A stretch of 18,963 nt of DNA from Bacteroidales bacterium (GTDB lineage Bacteria; Bacteroidota; Bacteroidia; Bacteroidales; JAOZVK01): assembly GCA_029938185.1 (NCBI GenBank), contig JAOZVK010000046.1, positions 1-18,963 of the forward strand. Reading direction: 5' to 3'. Position 1 is the stretch's first letter; each line of letters starts with the position of its first letter. The position numbers and the translations under genes are program-made. Positions 7,996 to 14,522 of this stretch are shown here, one piece after another. The notes beneath the pieces were generated by a model. That model saw only the letters and a list, made by a program, of their open reading frames with translations. It did no database searches and had not been told where the DNA came from.

Positions 7996-9679
7996 AATGT
8001 TTTATTGAAACAGTATATTTAGTTTTTAATTGCTTTACAATTGCATCAACTCTTTTTTCTAATTTTTTATTAAAACTAATGGTTAGTTTTGCATCATCGT
8101 AATTTTCAATCAATTTATCATTTACACATTTCAGTAGCAATTCTTTATAAAATACTTTGTTATTAATTTTATAAAAAACATAAGTATCTGCCGAAATACC
8201 AACTTTTTCTTTTATTGAGGCTTTTTTAGTAGTTCTAGCTACTTTAACAAAAACAGTTTTTGCTACTTTGGGTAATGTTTTGAATTTATCGTCACTGTGA
8301 GATATTGATATTGGTGCCTTACCTGTCTTCAATAAATTGTTATATAAAGTTGTTGCATTTTTTATCAATGAAAGGTTTTTATCTATTGCATATTTTAAAT
8401 CTGTTTTATTACTATTTTTGTCATTGTTTTCAAAAAGGTTAAATCCAGAATAAAGAACAAATTTTTCGGTTTGTTTTATCCATTCATTTAGTTCAACTTT
8501 TACATTATTAGGAATTATATTTGATACAACTTGCTCAAGTTCTTTTACTATGTTAAGCTTTTCGTTATCAGCATGTCCTTTTATGATTTTTTTCTTGTCT
8601 AAATGTAAGACCAAATGAGGTTGTTCTGTAACAATATTACATAAATAAATAAATTTATTTGCAATAGACATTGGATAAACCGAGGATTCTATTATCAAAT
8701 CAAAATTTGGTTGTAACGTTATTTTGATATTATAATTTTTATTATAATAATTTTTTAAAGATTGATTAATTTTAAAAGCTTTTAGTTTATTTGTCAAAGG
8801 ATACTTTTTAGTACTAAAATCCTTGTCATAAGCCACATCAACAAAGCCCATAATTAGCGGAATATACTCAAGAAAGCGTTCAATCCATAGTCCTTCAGCT
8901 CTTTCAAAAGCATCTGGGTCTTTTTCGTTTATTAATATGTCTGCATTATGTTTATTAACATCTTTAGCCATAACTTCGCAAATTCCTGCATAGCGTTCTT
9001 TGTCGTCCCACCTATCTCGCTTTATTTTTTTGGGAATAAGAAAATAAGGATTTGTAAATTTCACATATTTTACAAGAGATTTTGTTGAATACCATTCGCC
9101 TGCAGGTAATTGATTCAATAAACTTAGCATAAATTTACGCCCTTTGTCAAATTCAATATATTTTGTTACACCTCTATTATTCCAACCACTAAATCTATCT
9201 AAACGAGAATGGTACTGTACTTTTTTAAATTCATTATTATAATTATTGTAAATAGAAATAATTTTATTCAACAAAATATTATCTTGCTCATATAGTGATT
9301 GCTTATAATATTGGTTTAACTTATTAGATTTCACAACAATATAATTATCAGGAAATGAAGGTTCTCTACTTGAGTATCCCATATATTCGCCTTCAATACT
9401 ATAATCAATAAGATCTAATTCATATGCCAAGTTGTCAATAAAATTAATATAAAGAGACTTACCATCGTTTTTCACTTCTTCAATAATATCTTTGTAGGCA
9501 AATAATTTGGCTATTCTTCGTAAGTCTGTTTTAGGTATATTATTGTCGCGATGAGTACGTTTAACATCATAGTCATCGCAGTATTCTATAAAATTAATAA
9601 AGTCTTTACGTAAATTATATTGGCAACTTACTATATCTAAGTTATTTATTTCGTTTTTTTCGAGTTTTATATCTATCAT
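7994..9679 (-). CDS. Helicase-associated (XPB N-terminal-like) domain protein, 561 aa
   Basis: This soluble protein has no enzymatic motif. Residues about 320-411 follow the pattern of the helicase-associated domain at the start of the neighbouring XPB: LQPNFDLII at 322-330, a helix with FIYLCNIVTEQPHLVLHL at 343-360, then NIIPNNVKVELNEWIKQTEK at 387-406, matching VQSDHTLMV, ...THTYRIT and DIPQNVLADLRDWYSVYGK. The region 265-305 (WIERFLEYIPLIMGFVDVAY ... YPLTNKLKAF) looks like a winged helix leading into it. The lysine-rich tail (475-510) is followed by a small domain. Actinobacteria encode a comparable protein next to XPB (Rv0862c beside Rv0861c). It is probably an XPB partner or DNA-binding adaptor. 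The ATG at 9679 is well placed; copy R3 lies upstream and R2 begins at its stop. Confidence 0.7.
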   Translation of the reverse strand: MIDIKLEKNEINNLDIVSCQYNLRKDFINFIEYCDDYDVKRTHRDNNIPKTDLRRIAKLFAYKDIIEEVKNDGKSLYINFIDNLAYELDLIDYSIEGEYMGYSSREPSFPDNYIVVKSNKLNQYYKQSLYEQDNILLNKIISIYNNYNNEFKKVQYHSRLDRFSGWNNRGVTKYIEFDKGRKFMLSLLNQLPAGEWYSTKSLVKYVKFTNPYFLIPKKIKRDRWDDKERYAGICEVMAKDVNKHNADILINEKDPDAFERAEGLWIERFLEYIPLIMGFVDVAYDKDFSTKKYPLTNKLKAFKINQSLKNYYNKNYNIKITLQPNFDLIIESSVYPMSIANKFIYLCNIVTEQPHLVLHLDKKKIIKGHADNEKLNIVKELEQVVSNIIPNNVKVELNEWIKQTEKFVLYSGFNLFENNDKNSNKTDLKYAIDKNLSLIKNATTLYNNLLKTGKAPISISHSDDKFKTLPKVAKTVFVKVARTTKKASIKEKVGISADTYVFYKINNKVFYKELLLKCVNDKLIENYDDAKLTISFNKKLEKRVDAIVKQLKTKYTVSIKH

Positions 9680-9710
9680 AACGAATTAGTATTACAAAAA
9701 TTCATATTTT

Positions 9711-9823
9711 TGGCTCTTCGAGCCTTTTAATGTTGCTTACGCCTTAATAGTTCTATTGTGGCTGGTTGTCAGGTAATTAAAAAATAGATTTTATGAGGCA
9801 TTTTTTAGTTTACTGAGATAAGT
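9711..9823 (+). repeat. Dispersed 105-bp element, divergent copy R3
   Basis: It reads TGGCTCTTCGAGCCTTTTAA, then TGTTGCTTACGCCTTAATAG and a TGTCAGGTAATTAA segment. The first 73 bp align clearly with the family; the rest (to 9823) only loosely. The hairpin is GGCTC-TTC-GAGCC instead of GGTC-TTC-GACC, one extra C-G pair inserted in matching positions of both arms. It fills the 144-nt gap between the two XPB-N-like genes, pointing against their transcription. Confidence 0.55.
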
Positions 9824-11200
9824 CTATATTATTACTTTGATAACATGCCCAGAACGTTTAAGCATTGTTTCTATATCTTTTCTATTATTAATAGGAAAAG
9901 CATAATGATTGTCGTTTAGTTTTACAAGTTGGTTTGGGGAAGTAAATTTTTTTTCCAACATTATTCTTATTGACAAATCATCAACTTTAGCTACATATAA
10001 ATTGCGGTGTATTATTCGTTTTCCGTACAATCTTTTATGGTCGCTTATAACTTTGTTAAATGCAGGAAATTTTTTGCATATATCCATAAAGACTTCATCG
10101 TTTTTCAACTTAGTTATACAGCTATTTATCAGCGTTATAGATGGTGATACAAAGTACTTACCACCTTTAAAATTAAAAATTGATGATAGCGATAGAACTT
10201 CGGCAGCAACAAAAGGCAATTTTTTTATATTCAAAGCTATTCCATCAATATTATCTGTTAAATATTCGTCAGGGGATAGAAACTCATAATCTGAATGGTA
10301 TACTGTAGCATATAATTTATTATCGACTGGATGTTTTTTAAGTACACCACACTTGTATGCAACATCGCAAACAGCTTTTCCGGTTAATTTAACATTCGAA
10401 TTATTTGCAAATAAAATATTCACAATAGTATCAATTTCCGAAATATTAAACCATGTATTTTTTTTTATTTTTTTAAAAAAAGACAAAAAAACCTTATTAA
10501 AAAATAAGAACTCAGCACTAATTATTGTACTATTATTTTTCTTTTTAAGCATACGCTCAAATAAATTATCTCTAAGATTATAAACAGAAAAATAACTTGC
10601 TCCTTGCTTTAATACTCCACTACTTTGAGAAAGACTATTATTTAATACCCTCAAAAAATCTTTTTTTAGTAATTCATAATCTATAGTTCCCTTAATTTTT
10701 TCATTTGTTATTAAGCTAATAGGGTTAATATATTCTAAAAATTCATCTGGAAGATAAAAATACGTTTGTTCTAACTTCGATTTTGCATTATAGTTTGAAA
10801 CAAAAACAGGAAGAAGTATTCCTTTACGAATCAAGTTATTTATAACTTTTTTATGTAAATCTTTATAATTCTGATTAAATGTATTATAGTATGATTCTTC
10901 AAAATTTTCATCATAAATATTTATAAAAAAACGAACATCTGGAATTTTATCTATTATGTGTATAATAAATAATGCAATAATTTCTTTTTTGGACAAACTT
11001 TTTAATACTTTTTCAAGTCCGGTATTTAGCAAAATATAATGAGATAGTAGTTTTGGGTCAGCGTTTACAGAGTTGGGAAAACCTCTATTTTTACATATTT
11101 GTTTAATATCAGATTTTGTGAGATATAAATAAGCATTTTCAACAATTTTATTTTTGTTTGTTTCTGTTAATTTTTTTGAACTAAAATAACTTAATTGCAT
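9824..11200 (-). CDS. XPB N-terminal-like protein, 458 aa, first gene of the XPB-helicase cluster
   Basis: This soluble, largely helical protein has no catalytic motif. Residues 60-135 (LSKKEIIALFIIHII ... VINNLIRKGILLPVF) resemble a winged helix. The C-terminal part resembles the second half of the helicase-associated domain: LPFVAAEVLSLSSIF at 328-342, GGKYFVSPSITLINSCI at 346-362, then FPAFNKVISDHKRLYGKRII at 378-397, followed by a short beta-alpha tail ending in ETMLKRSGHVIKVII. This mirrors the 'RLT..SL' and 'PQ..L..D....HG.L' pattern of that fold. The assignment is by eye, with low identity. It heads a minus-strand series with the 561-aa protein, the XPB helicase and the 475-aa protein, and has its own promoter about 195 nt upstream. 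A likely role is an adaptor or clamp for the helicase. Confidence 0.6.
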   Translation of the reverse strand: MQLSYFSSKKLTETNKNKIVENAYLYLTKSDIKQICKNRGFPNSVNADPKLLSHYILLNTGLEKVLKSLSKKEIIALFIIHIIDKIPDVRFFINIYDENFEESYYNTFNQNYKDLHKKVINNLIRKGILLPVFVSNYNAKSKLEQTYFYLPDEFLEYINPISLITNEKIKGTIDYELLKKDFLRVLNNSLSQSSGVLKQGASYFSVYNLRDNLFERMLKKKNNSTIISAEFLFFNKVFLSFFKKIKKNTWFNISEIDTIVNILFANNSNVKLTGKAVCDVAYKCGVLKKHPVDNKLYATVYHSDYEFLSPDEYLTDNIDGIALNIKKLPFVAAEVLSLSSIFNFKGGKYFVSPSITLINSCITKLKNDEVFMDICKKFPAFNKVISDHKRLYGKRIIHRNLYVAKVDDLSIRIMLEKKFTSPNQLVKLNDNHYAFPINNRKDIETMLKRSGHVIKVII

Positions 11201-11212
11201 AATATAAAATTT

Positions 11213-11317
11213 AAGGTCTTCGATCTATTTAATATTGCTTACGTATTCTATTAATATTCTAATAGCATGTAATTAAACCCAAAATAAATGTCGAAAGACT
11301 TTAGTAAGATTACTTAT
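11213..11317 (+). repeat. Dispersed 105-bp element, full-length copy R4
   Basis: It starts AAGGTCTTCGATCTATTTAA, continues TATTGCTTACGTATTC, and closes with AAATGTCGAAAGACTTTAG and TAAGATTACTTA. The closing block is nearly the reverse complement of the opening one, so the element has about 17-bp imperfect inverted ends. The hairpin has a G-T wobble. It lies in the 5' leader of the 458-aa gene, with its hairpin end 12 nt from the ATG, so the transcript carries the antisense of the element next to the translation start. Confidence 0.75.
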
Positions 11318-11401
11318 CTGAATTATGAGCACTTCCTAAAAATTCAATTTCTGTGTTACTATAGAAATAATAATTTTAGAAATGCATTTATTTATAAAAA
11401 A

Positions 11402-11432
11402 CAAAGGTAGTATTTTTAGCCTTTGTATTCAA
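11402..11432 (-). promoter_or_regulatory. Bacteroidota-type promoter for the XPB cluster
   Basis: On the minus strand there is a -33 TTG at 11432-11430, a 20-nt spacer, and a -7 box TACCTTTG at 11409-11402, a perfect match to TAnnTTTG. Transcription would start near 11395 and give a leader of about 195 nt that contains copy R4. No other complete promoter of this type was found upstream of the minus-strand cluster. Confidence 0.65.
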
Positions 11433-11503
11433 AATTTTTCAGTAAGCAAATGTCTAAAATAGTGATAATTTGATGAAATTATTAATAAAAACTAAAAAAA
11501 TTG

Positions 11504-11511
11504 TAACTTTG
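11504..11511 (+). promoter_or_regulatory. Candidate -7 box TAACTTTG for the OB-fold gene
   Basis: TAACTTTG matches TAnnTTTG and points toward the OB-fold gene 152 bases downstream. The nearest upstream TTG is about 31 nt away, which is too far, so only half the promoter is supported. Repeat B2 would lie in the leader. Confidence 0.3.
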
Positions 11512-11527
11512 TGGTAATATAAAAATA

Positions 11528-11636
11528 AGGCTACACGTATGGTATTGGACATTATTTTATTTTTTGACAGGATTGATTTTTATCCTGTTACGAAATACTT
11601 GATAAACAAGACTGTCCAACTTCTGATGGGTAAGCT
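11528..11636 (+). repeat. Dispersed repeat family B, copy B2
   Basis: It begins AGGCTACACGTATGGTATTG and ends ACTTCTGATGGGTAAGCT. It aligns along its whole length with B1 (4634-4752) apart from a 9-bp gap. The ACAGGAT/ATCCTGT hairpin at 11567-11588 is conserved. It lies 27 nt upstream of the ATG of the OB-fold gene. Confidence 0.7.
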
Positions 11637-11663
11637 AAAAATAACAACTAAAAAAAAAGTATT

Positions 11664-12065
11664 ATGATACTAAAATTTAATAGAAAAATAATATTTGTAA
11701 TAATTATTGTAATATTATCAGCAAATTATAACTGCATTACACCAATTAAAGTTATTAAGAAAAAAAAAGAAAAATTTAATAATAGAAAAGTTGCAATAAA
11801 AGGTAGGGTGATAAGCGTAGTCGATCTAAATGATATTAATACTTTTACAATAAAGGACAGAACTGGTTTTATAACAGTTGTAACAAAAAATTATTTACCA
11901 AAAAGAGGGGAAACCATTAAGGTAAAAGGAGTTGTAAAAGACAAATATAGGTATTCTCGAAACATTATGTTAGTGATAGTTGAAAAAAAAATTAAATACA
12001 AACAAAGAGGAAGACTACGAATTGAAACAAAAACAGGAAACAGAATAAAAAACAAAAATAATTAA
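11664..12065 (+). CDS. Small exported OB-fold protein
   Basis: The 133-aa protein has an N-terminal hydrophobic export segment (IIFVIIIVILSA, 9-20) followed by NYNC at 21-24. The cysteine could be lipidated, but N-Y-N before it is a poor lipobox. Residues 40-95 form an OB-fold: RKVAIKGRVISVV, then FTIKDRTGFITVVTKNYLPK, then RGETIKVKGVVKD. The order strand, GxV, 'DxTG.I.VVT', 'LPxxG..i.VkG.V' is typical of small tRNA-anti-like OB proteins and lipoproteins in many bacteria. The tail (105-133) is strongly basic (KYKQRGRLRIETKTGNRIKN). It stands alone between divergently arranged neighbours and is bracketed by repeats B2 and B3 in opposite orientations. Ligand and function are unknown. Confidence 0.7.
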   Translation: MILKFNRKIIFVIIIVILSANYNCITPIKVIKKKKEKFNNRKVAIKGRVISVVDLNDINTFTIKDRTGFITVVTKNYLPKRGETIKVKGVVKDKYRYSRNIMLVIVEKKIKYKQRGRLRIETKTGNRIKNKNN

Positions 12066-12068
12066 AAT

Positions 12069-12135
12069 CTATACGTATAGTTTTAGAAATTAAAAACTAA
12101 AATGGCTATCCGTCAGAAGTTGTACTGTCTTGTTG
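12069..12135 (-). repeat. Partial inverted copy B3 of repeat family B
   Basis: The minus strand of 12135-12103 (ACAAGACAGTACAACTTCTG, then ACGGATAGCC) matches the distal end of B1 and B2 at about 75%. It is followed by a perfect 12-bp palindrome CTATACGTATAG at 12069-12080, which resembles the CTACACGTATAG start of B1. The central ACAGGAT hairpin is missing, so this is a fragment or rearranged copy. It lies in opposite orientation to B2 across the OB-fold gene. Confidence 0.5.
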
Positions 12136-12176
12136 CTCAATTAGTTCTAATCATAGAATTAAAGTAAAGATTAGCG

Positions 12177-12233
12177 AAACTTTGTGTCAAACTTTGTGTA
12201 AAACTTTGTGTAAAACTTTGTGTAACTTTGCGG
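12177..12233 (+). repeat. 12-bp tandem repeat (AAACTTTGTGTA), four units plus a partial
   Basis: Units AAACTTTGTGTC (12177-12188), then AAACTTTGTGTA three times (12189-12224), then ACTTTGCGG. Only the last base of the first unit differs. Similar CTTTGTGTAA strings occur between genes in other Bacteroidota genomes (from memory). The unit length of 12 does not suggest coding, and no frame across it is convincing. Confidence 0.8.
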
Positions 12234-12241
12234 TTAAAAAA

Positions 12242-12267
12242 GTGGCTAACTTAAAACTGGTAGCCAC
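12242..12267 (-). terminator. Hairpin GTGGCTA/TAGCCAC, terminator-like on the minus strand
   Basis: GTGGCTA (12242-12248) pairs with TAGCCAC (12261-12267) around a 12-nt loop. On the minus strand the stem is followed by six T, as in an intrinsic terminator, but no minus-strand gene lies upstream of it. On the plus strand there is no T run. TGGCTA/TAGCCA also resembles the ends of repeat family B, so this may be a piece of that repeat. Confidence 0.3.
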
Positions 12268-12304
12268 TAAAAGTTTAGTCTCATCTTTTATTTGTAATAT
12301 CATT

Positions 12305-12409
12305 TTAAGTACTATTACAAAAGTTTTTTGACATTTACTTATTTATAATACTCTGATTAGATTATCTTTATATTAATGCGTAAGCAACTATAAATAGGTC
12401 GGAAATCTT
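12305..12409 (-). repeat. Dispersed 105-bp element, full-length copy R5
   Basis: The minus strand starts AAGATTTCCGACCTATTTAT, then AGTTGCTTACGCATTAATAT, and closes with AAATGTCAAAAAACTTTTG and TAATAGTACTTAA. The opening hairpin has lost its symmetry (AGATTTCCGACCT), so this copy is decayed. The length is 105 bp, the same as R4 and R8. Confidence 0.65.
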
Positions 12410-12484
12410 AAATAAAATAAAAAACTAAAATATAATACCTTAGCAATAGTTTTTGTTGTAAAAAAACTATATATTAGTGCAAAT

Positions 12485-12499
12485 TAGGTCGAAGACCTT
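12485..12499 (-). repeat. Dispersed element, hairpin-only fragment R6
   Basis: Only the opening AAGGTCTTCGACCTA is recognisable on the minus strand. On the plus strand it reads TAGGTCGAAGACCTT and lies 35 nt upstream of the glycerol-3-phosphate dehydrogenase ATG, so it would form a small GGTC-GAA-GACC hairpin in that leader. Confidence 0.55.
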
Positions 12500-12534
12500 A
12501 TAATATCAATAATATTTATAATAAAATTTTTTCA

Positions 12535-14205
12535 ATGAATAATTTAAATAAATTATCCGCACTTGAGAGAACTAAAATTATTAAAAAAATTTGCTCTCAA
12601 AAGTTAGATTTATTAGTAATAGGAGGAGGCATAACAGGTGTAGGTATTGCTCTTGATGCAGCATCAAGAGGAGTAAATACTGGACTTATCGAAAAACTTG
12701 ATTTTGCATCAGGCACAAGTAGCCGTTCGACAAAATTGGTTCATGGAGGATTGCGTTATTTGGAACATCTTGAACTTGGACTTGTGTATGAAGTAGGACG
12801 CGAAAGAGAAATTGTTCACAATAATGCGGCACATATTGTAACTCCCGAAAAAATGATTCTTCCTATAATTAAAGGTGGGACACTAGGAGAATTTACAACA
12901 TCTATGGCTTTGTATGTATACGATTTTTTGGCTGGAGTAAAAAAAGAAGAACACAGAGTAATGTTGAGCCGAGACGAAACTGTGAAAAAAGAACCATTAG
13001 TTGATAGCGACTTATTAAAAGGTGGCGCATTATATTATGAATATAAAACCGATGATTCTAGATTAACAATAGAAGTAGCCAAAAAAGCAAGCGAATTTGG
13101 AGCTTTATTGGCAAACTATGTAAAAGCAGATTCTTTTATTTACGAAAACAACAAAGTTATTGGTATTAATGCATCTGATAAAATTACAGGTGAAAAATAC
13201 AAAATATATGCTAAATATATTGTGAATGCAACTGGACCTTGGGTTGATAAAATCCGTGAAAAAGACAATTCGCTTAAAGGAAAAAGAATACATCATACAA
13301 AAGGTATTCATATAGTTATATCAAAAGAGAACTTTCCATTACAACATGCTATATATTTTGATGTTGGCGATAACAGAATGATTTTTGCAATTCCAAGATT
13401 TGATATTGTTTATATTGGAACTACCGACACTAGCTACCATGATGCACTTGAAGAACCGGATATTAAAAAATCGGATATTGAATATTTGCTTAAAGCTATA
13501 AACCGTATTGCACCAACTGCAAAACTCGAAACTACTGATGTCGAATCAGCATGGGCAGGTCTTAGACCATTAATTCATGAAGATGGTAAAGCTCCATCAG
13601 AATTATCAAGAAAAGATGAAGTATTCTATTCTGATACAGGATTAATATCAATAGCTGGTGGAAAACTTACAGGTTACAGAATGATGTCTAAAAATATCGT
13701 TGATATTGTAACAAAAAAAATGGAAAAAACCGAAAATAGAGAATTTGTCGAATGTGTTACCAAAAACATGAGATTGTCGGGTGGTGAATTTCCATTTTAT
13801 CCCGAAAATATAAAACTAAAAGAATATGCTGATGCTAAATATGATGAAGCTAAACAGACTGGTATTTCAGTAAAAAAATTCTATGAATTATTTTATAGAT
13901 ATGGAACTAATGTTGAACTGCTTACAAACAAAGCATTCGATTATTTCAACATAGTTAGAGATACTGATATTGCTTGGATAAAAGCTGAAGTATGGTATTT
14001 GGTAAACAATGAAATGGTTACTAATTTGGCTGATTTCTTTATACGTAGAACTGGTATGATTCATTTCTATATCAAACAAATACCTGATATGCTCGAATTG
14101 GTATCTAATGAACTTGCCGATTTACTGGAATGGACACCAGAGCAAAAAACAGCTTATATTGAAGAGTTTAATGCAGACCTAAAACATGCTACTATTTTTA
14201 AATAG
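12535..14205 (+). CDS. glpD: FAD-dependent glycerol-3-phosphate dehydrogenase
   Basis: The 556-aa protein oxidises sn-glycerol 3-phosphate to dihydroxyacetone phosphate and passes electrons to the quinone pool at the inner face of the cytoplasmic membrane. The FAD-binding fold is complete: LLVIGGGITGVGIALDAASR at 26-45 with the GxGxxG glycines, E53 at the end of the second strand, then SGTSSRSTKLVHGGLRYLEH at 59-78, the conserved signature of this family. VNATGPWVDK and GTTDTSY follow. SIAGGKLTGYRMM carries the second flavin and substrate motif. The C-terminal 140 residues are the usual helical GlpD cap (FYELFYRYGTN ... DFFIRRTGMIHF). The length is normal. It is a single gene, with no glpK or glpF nearby. 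Its TAG stop overlaps repeat copy R7. A weak TACCTTAG (12436-12443) might be its -7 box. Confidence 0.95.
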   Translation: MNNLNKLSALERTKIIKKICSQKLDLLVIGGGITGVGIALDAASRGVNTGLIEKLDFASGTSSRSTKLVHGGLRYLEHLELGLVYEVGREREIVHNNAAHIVTPEKMILPIIKGGTLGEFTTSMALYVYDFLAGVKKEEHRVMLSRDETVKKEPLVDSDLLKGGALYYEYKTDDSRLTIEVAKKASEFGALLANYVKADSFIYENNKVIGINASDKITGEKYKIYAKYIVNATGPWVDKIREKDNSLKGKRIHHTKGIHIVISKENFPLQHAIYFDVGDNRMIFAIPRFDIVYIGTTDTSYHDALEEPDIKKSDIEYLLKAINRIAPTAKLETTDVESAWAGLRPLIHEDGKAPSELSRKDEVFYSDTGLISIAGGKLTGYRMMSKNIVDIVTKKMEKTENREFVECVTKNMRLSGGEFPFYPENIKLKEYADAKYDEAKQTGISVKKFYELFYRYGTNVELLTNKAFDYFNIVRDTDIAWIKAEVWYLVNNEMVTNLADFFIRRTGMIHFYIKQIPDMLELVSNELADLLEWTPEQKTAYIEEFNADLKHATIFK

Positions 14206-14277
14206 GTCTTCGAGGTCTTCGACCTTTTTAATGAGGTCTTCGACCTTTTTAATGGGCTTACGCATGATTATAATTAA
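14204..14277 (+). repeat. Dispersed element copy R7 with tandemly duplicated hairpin; possible glpD terminator
   Basis: It begins inside the TAG stop of the dehydrogenase gene (AGGTCTTC). Two perfect 21-bp tandem units follow (14212-14232 and 14233-14253), each an AGGTC-TTC-GACCT stem followed by five T. The family sequence GGGCTTACGCATGATTATAA then continues and the distal half is lost. A short stem with a T run is terminator-like, and the duplication gives two in a row. The stems have only five pairs, so efficiency is uncertain. Confidence 0.7.
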
Positions 14278-14298
14278 TTGATTTATTATTATTGCATT

Positions 14299-14327
14299 CC
14301 CCGTATTTCGCTTTGCTTCATACGGGG
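14299..14327. repeat. CCCCGTA/TACGGGG hairpin
   Basis: The 7-bp perfect inverted repeat CCCCGTA (14299-14305) and TACGGGG (14321-14327) encloses a 15-nt TTCGCTTTGCTTC-type loop. It is GC-rich against an AT-rich background and lies between convergent genes. Similar CCCCGTA...TACGGGG strings are, from memory, frequent in Bacteroidota intergenic DNA. There is no T run, so it is not a standard intrinsic terminator. Confidence 0.55.
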
Positions 14328-14522
14328 CTAACAATAGGTCGTCCTTATGGACTTTTGATTGCACAGTTTGACCAAAAAAATTCTGTGGTTAAAACTATAA
14401 TACAAAAACACTAACTAAACAAAAGAACATTTTAGGAACTAATAAAAAACTTAAATAAACTATTTTTGCTCATATTTTTATAAGCCCAGTTCTACAGCTC
14501 TGAAAATTACTAACTGAAGACT

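Noticed and set aside
9909..10583. Plus-strand frames of 126 and 76 codons opposite the 458-aa gene
   Set aside because: Antisense shadows; composition is random (F, S, I and K runs) and the minus-strand frame is longer and fits the operon.
12177..12233. Tandem repeats considered as a CRISPR array or origin iterons
   Set aside because: There are no spacers between units, and no replication initiator gene or other origin feature nearby.
13105..13311. Minus-strand frame inside glpD
   Set aside because: It is an antisense shadow of a strongly conserved gene, cysteine- and phenylalanine-rich as expected from AT-rich antisense.
14179..14364. 61-codon minus-strand frame with IKKVEDLIKKVEDLEDL repeats
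   Set aside because: The repeats are simply the translated tandem hairpins of copy R7; the frame overlaps the end of glpD and has no homology-like features.
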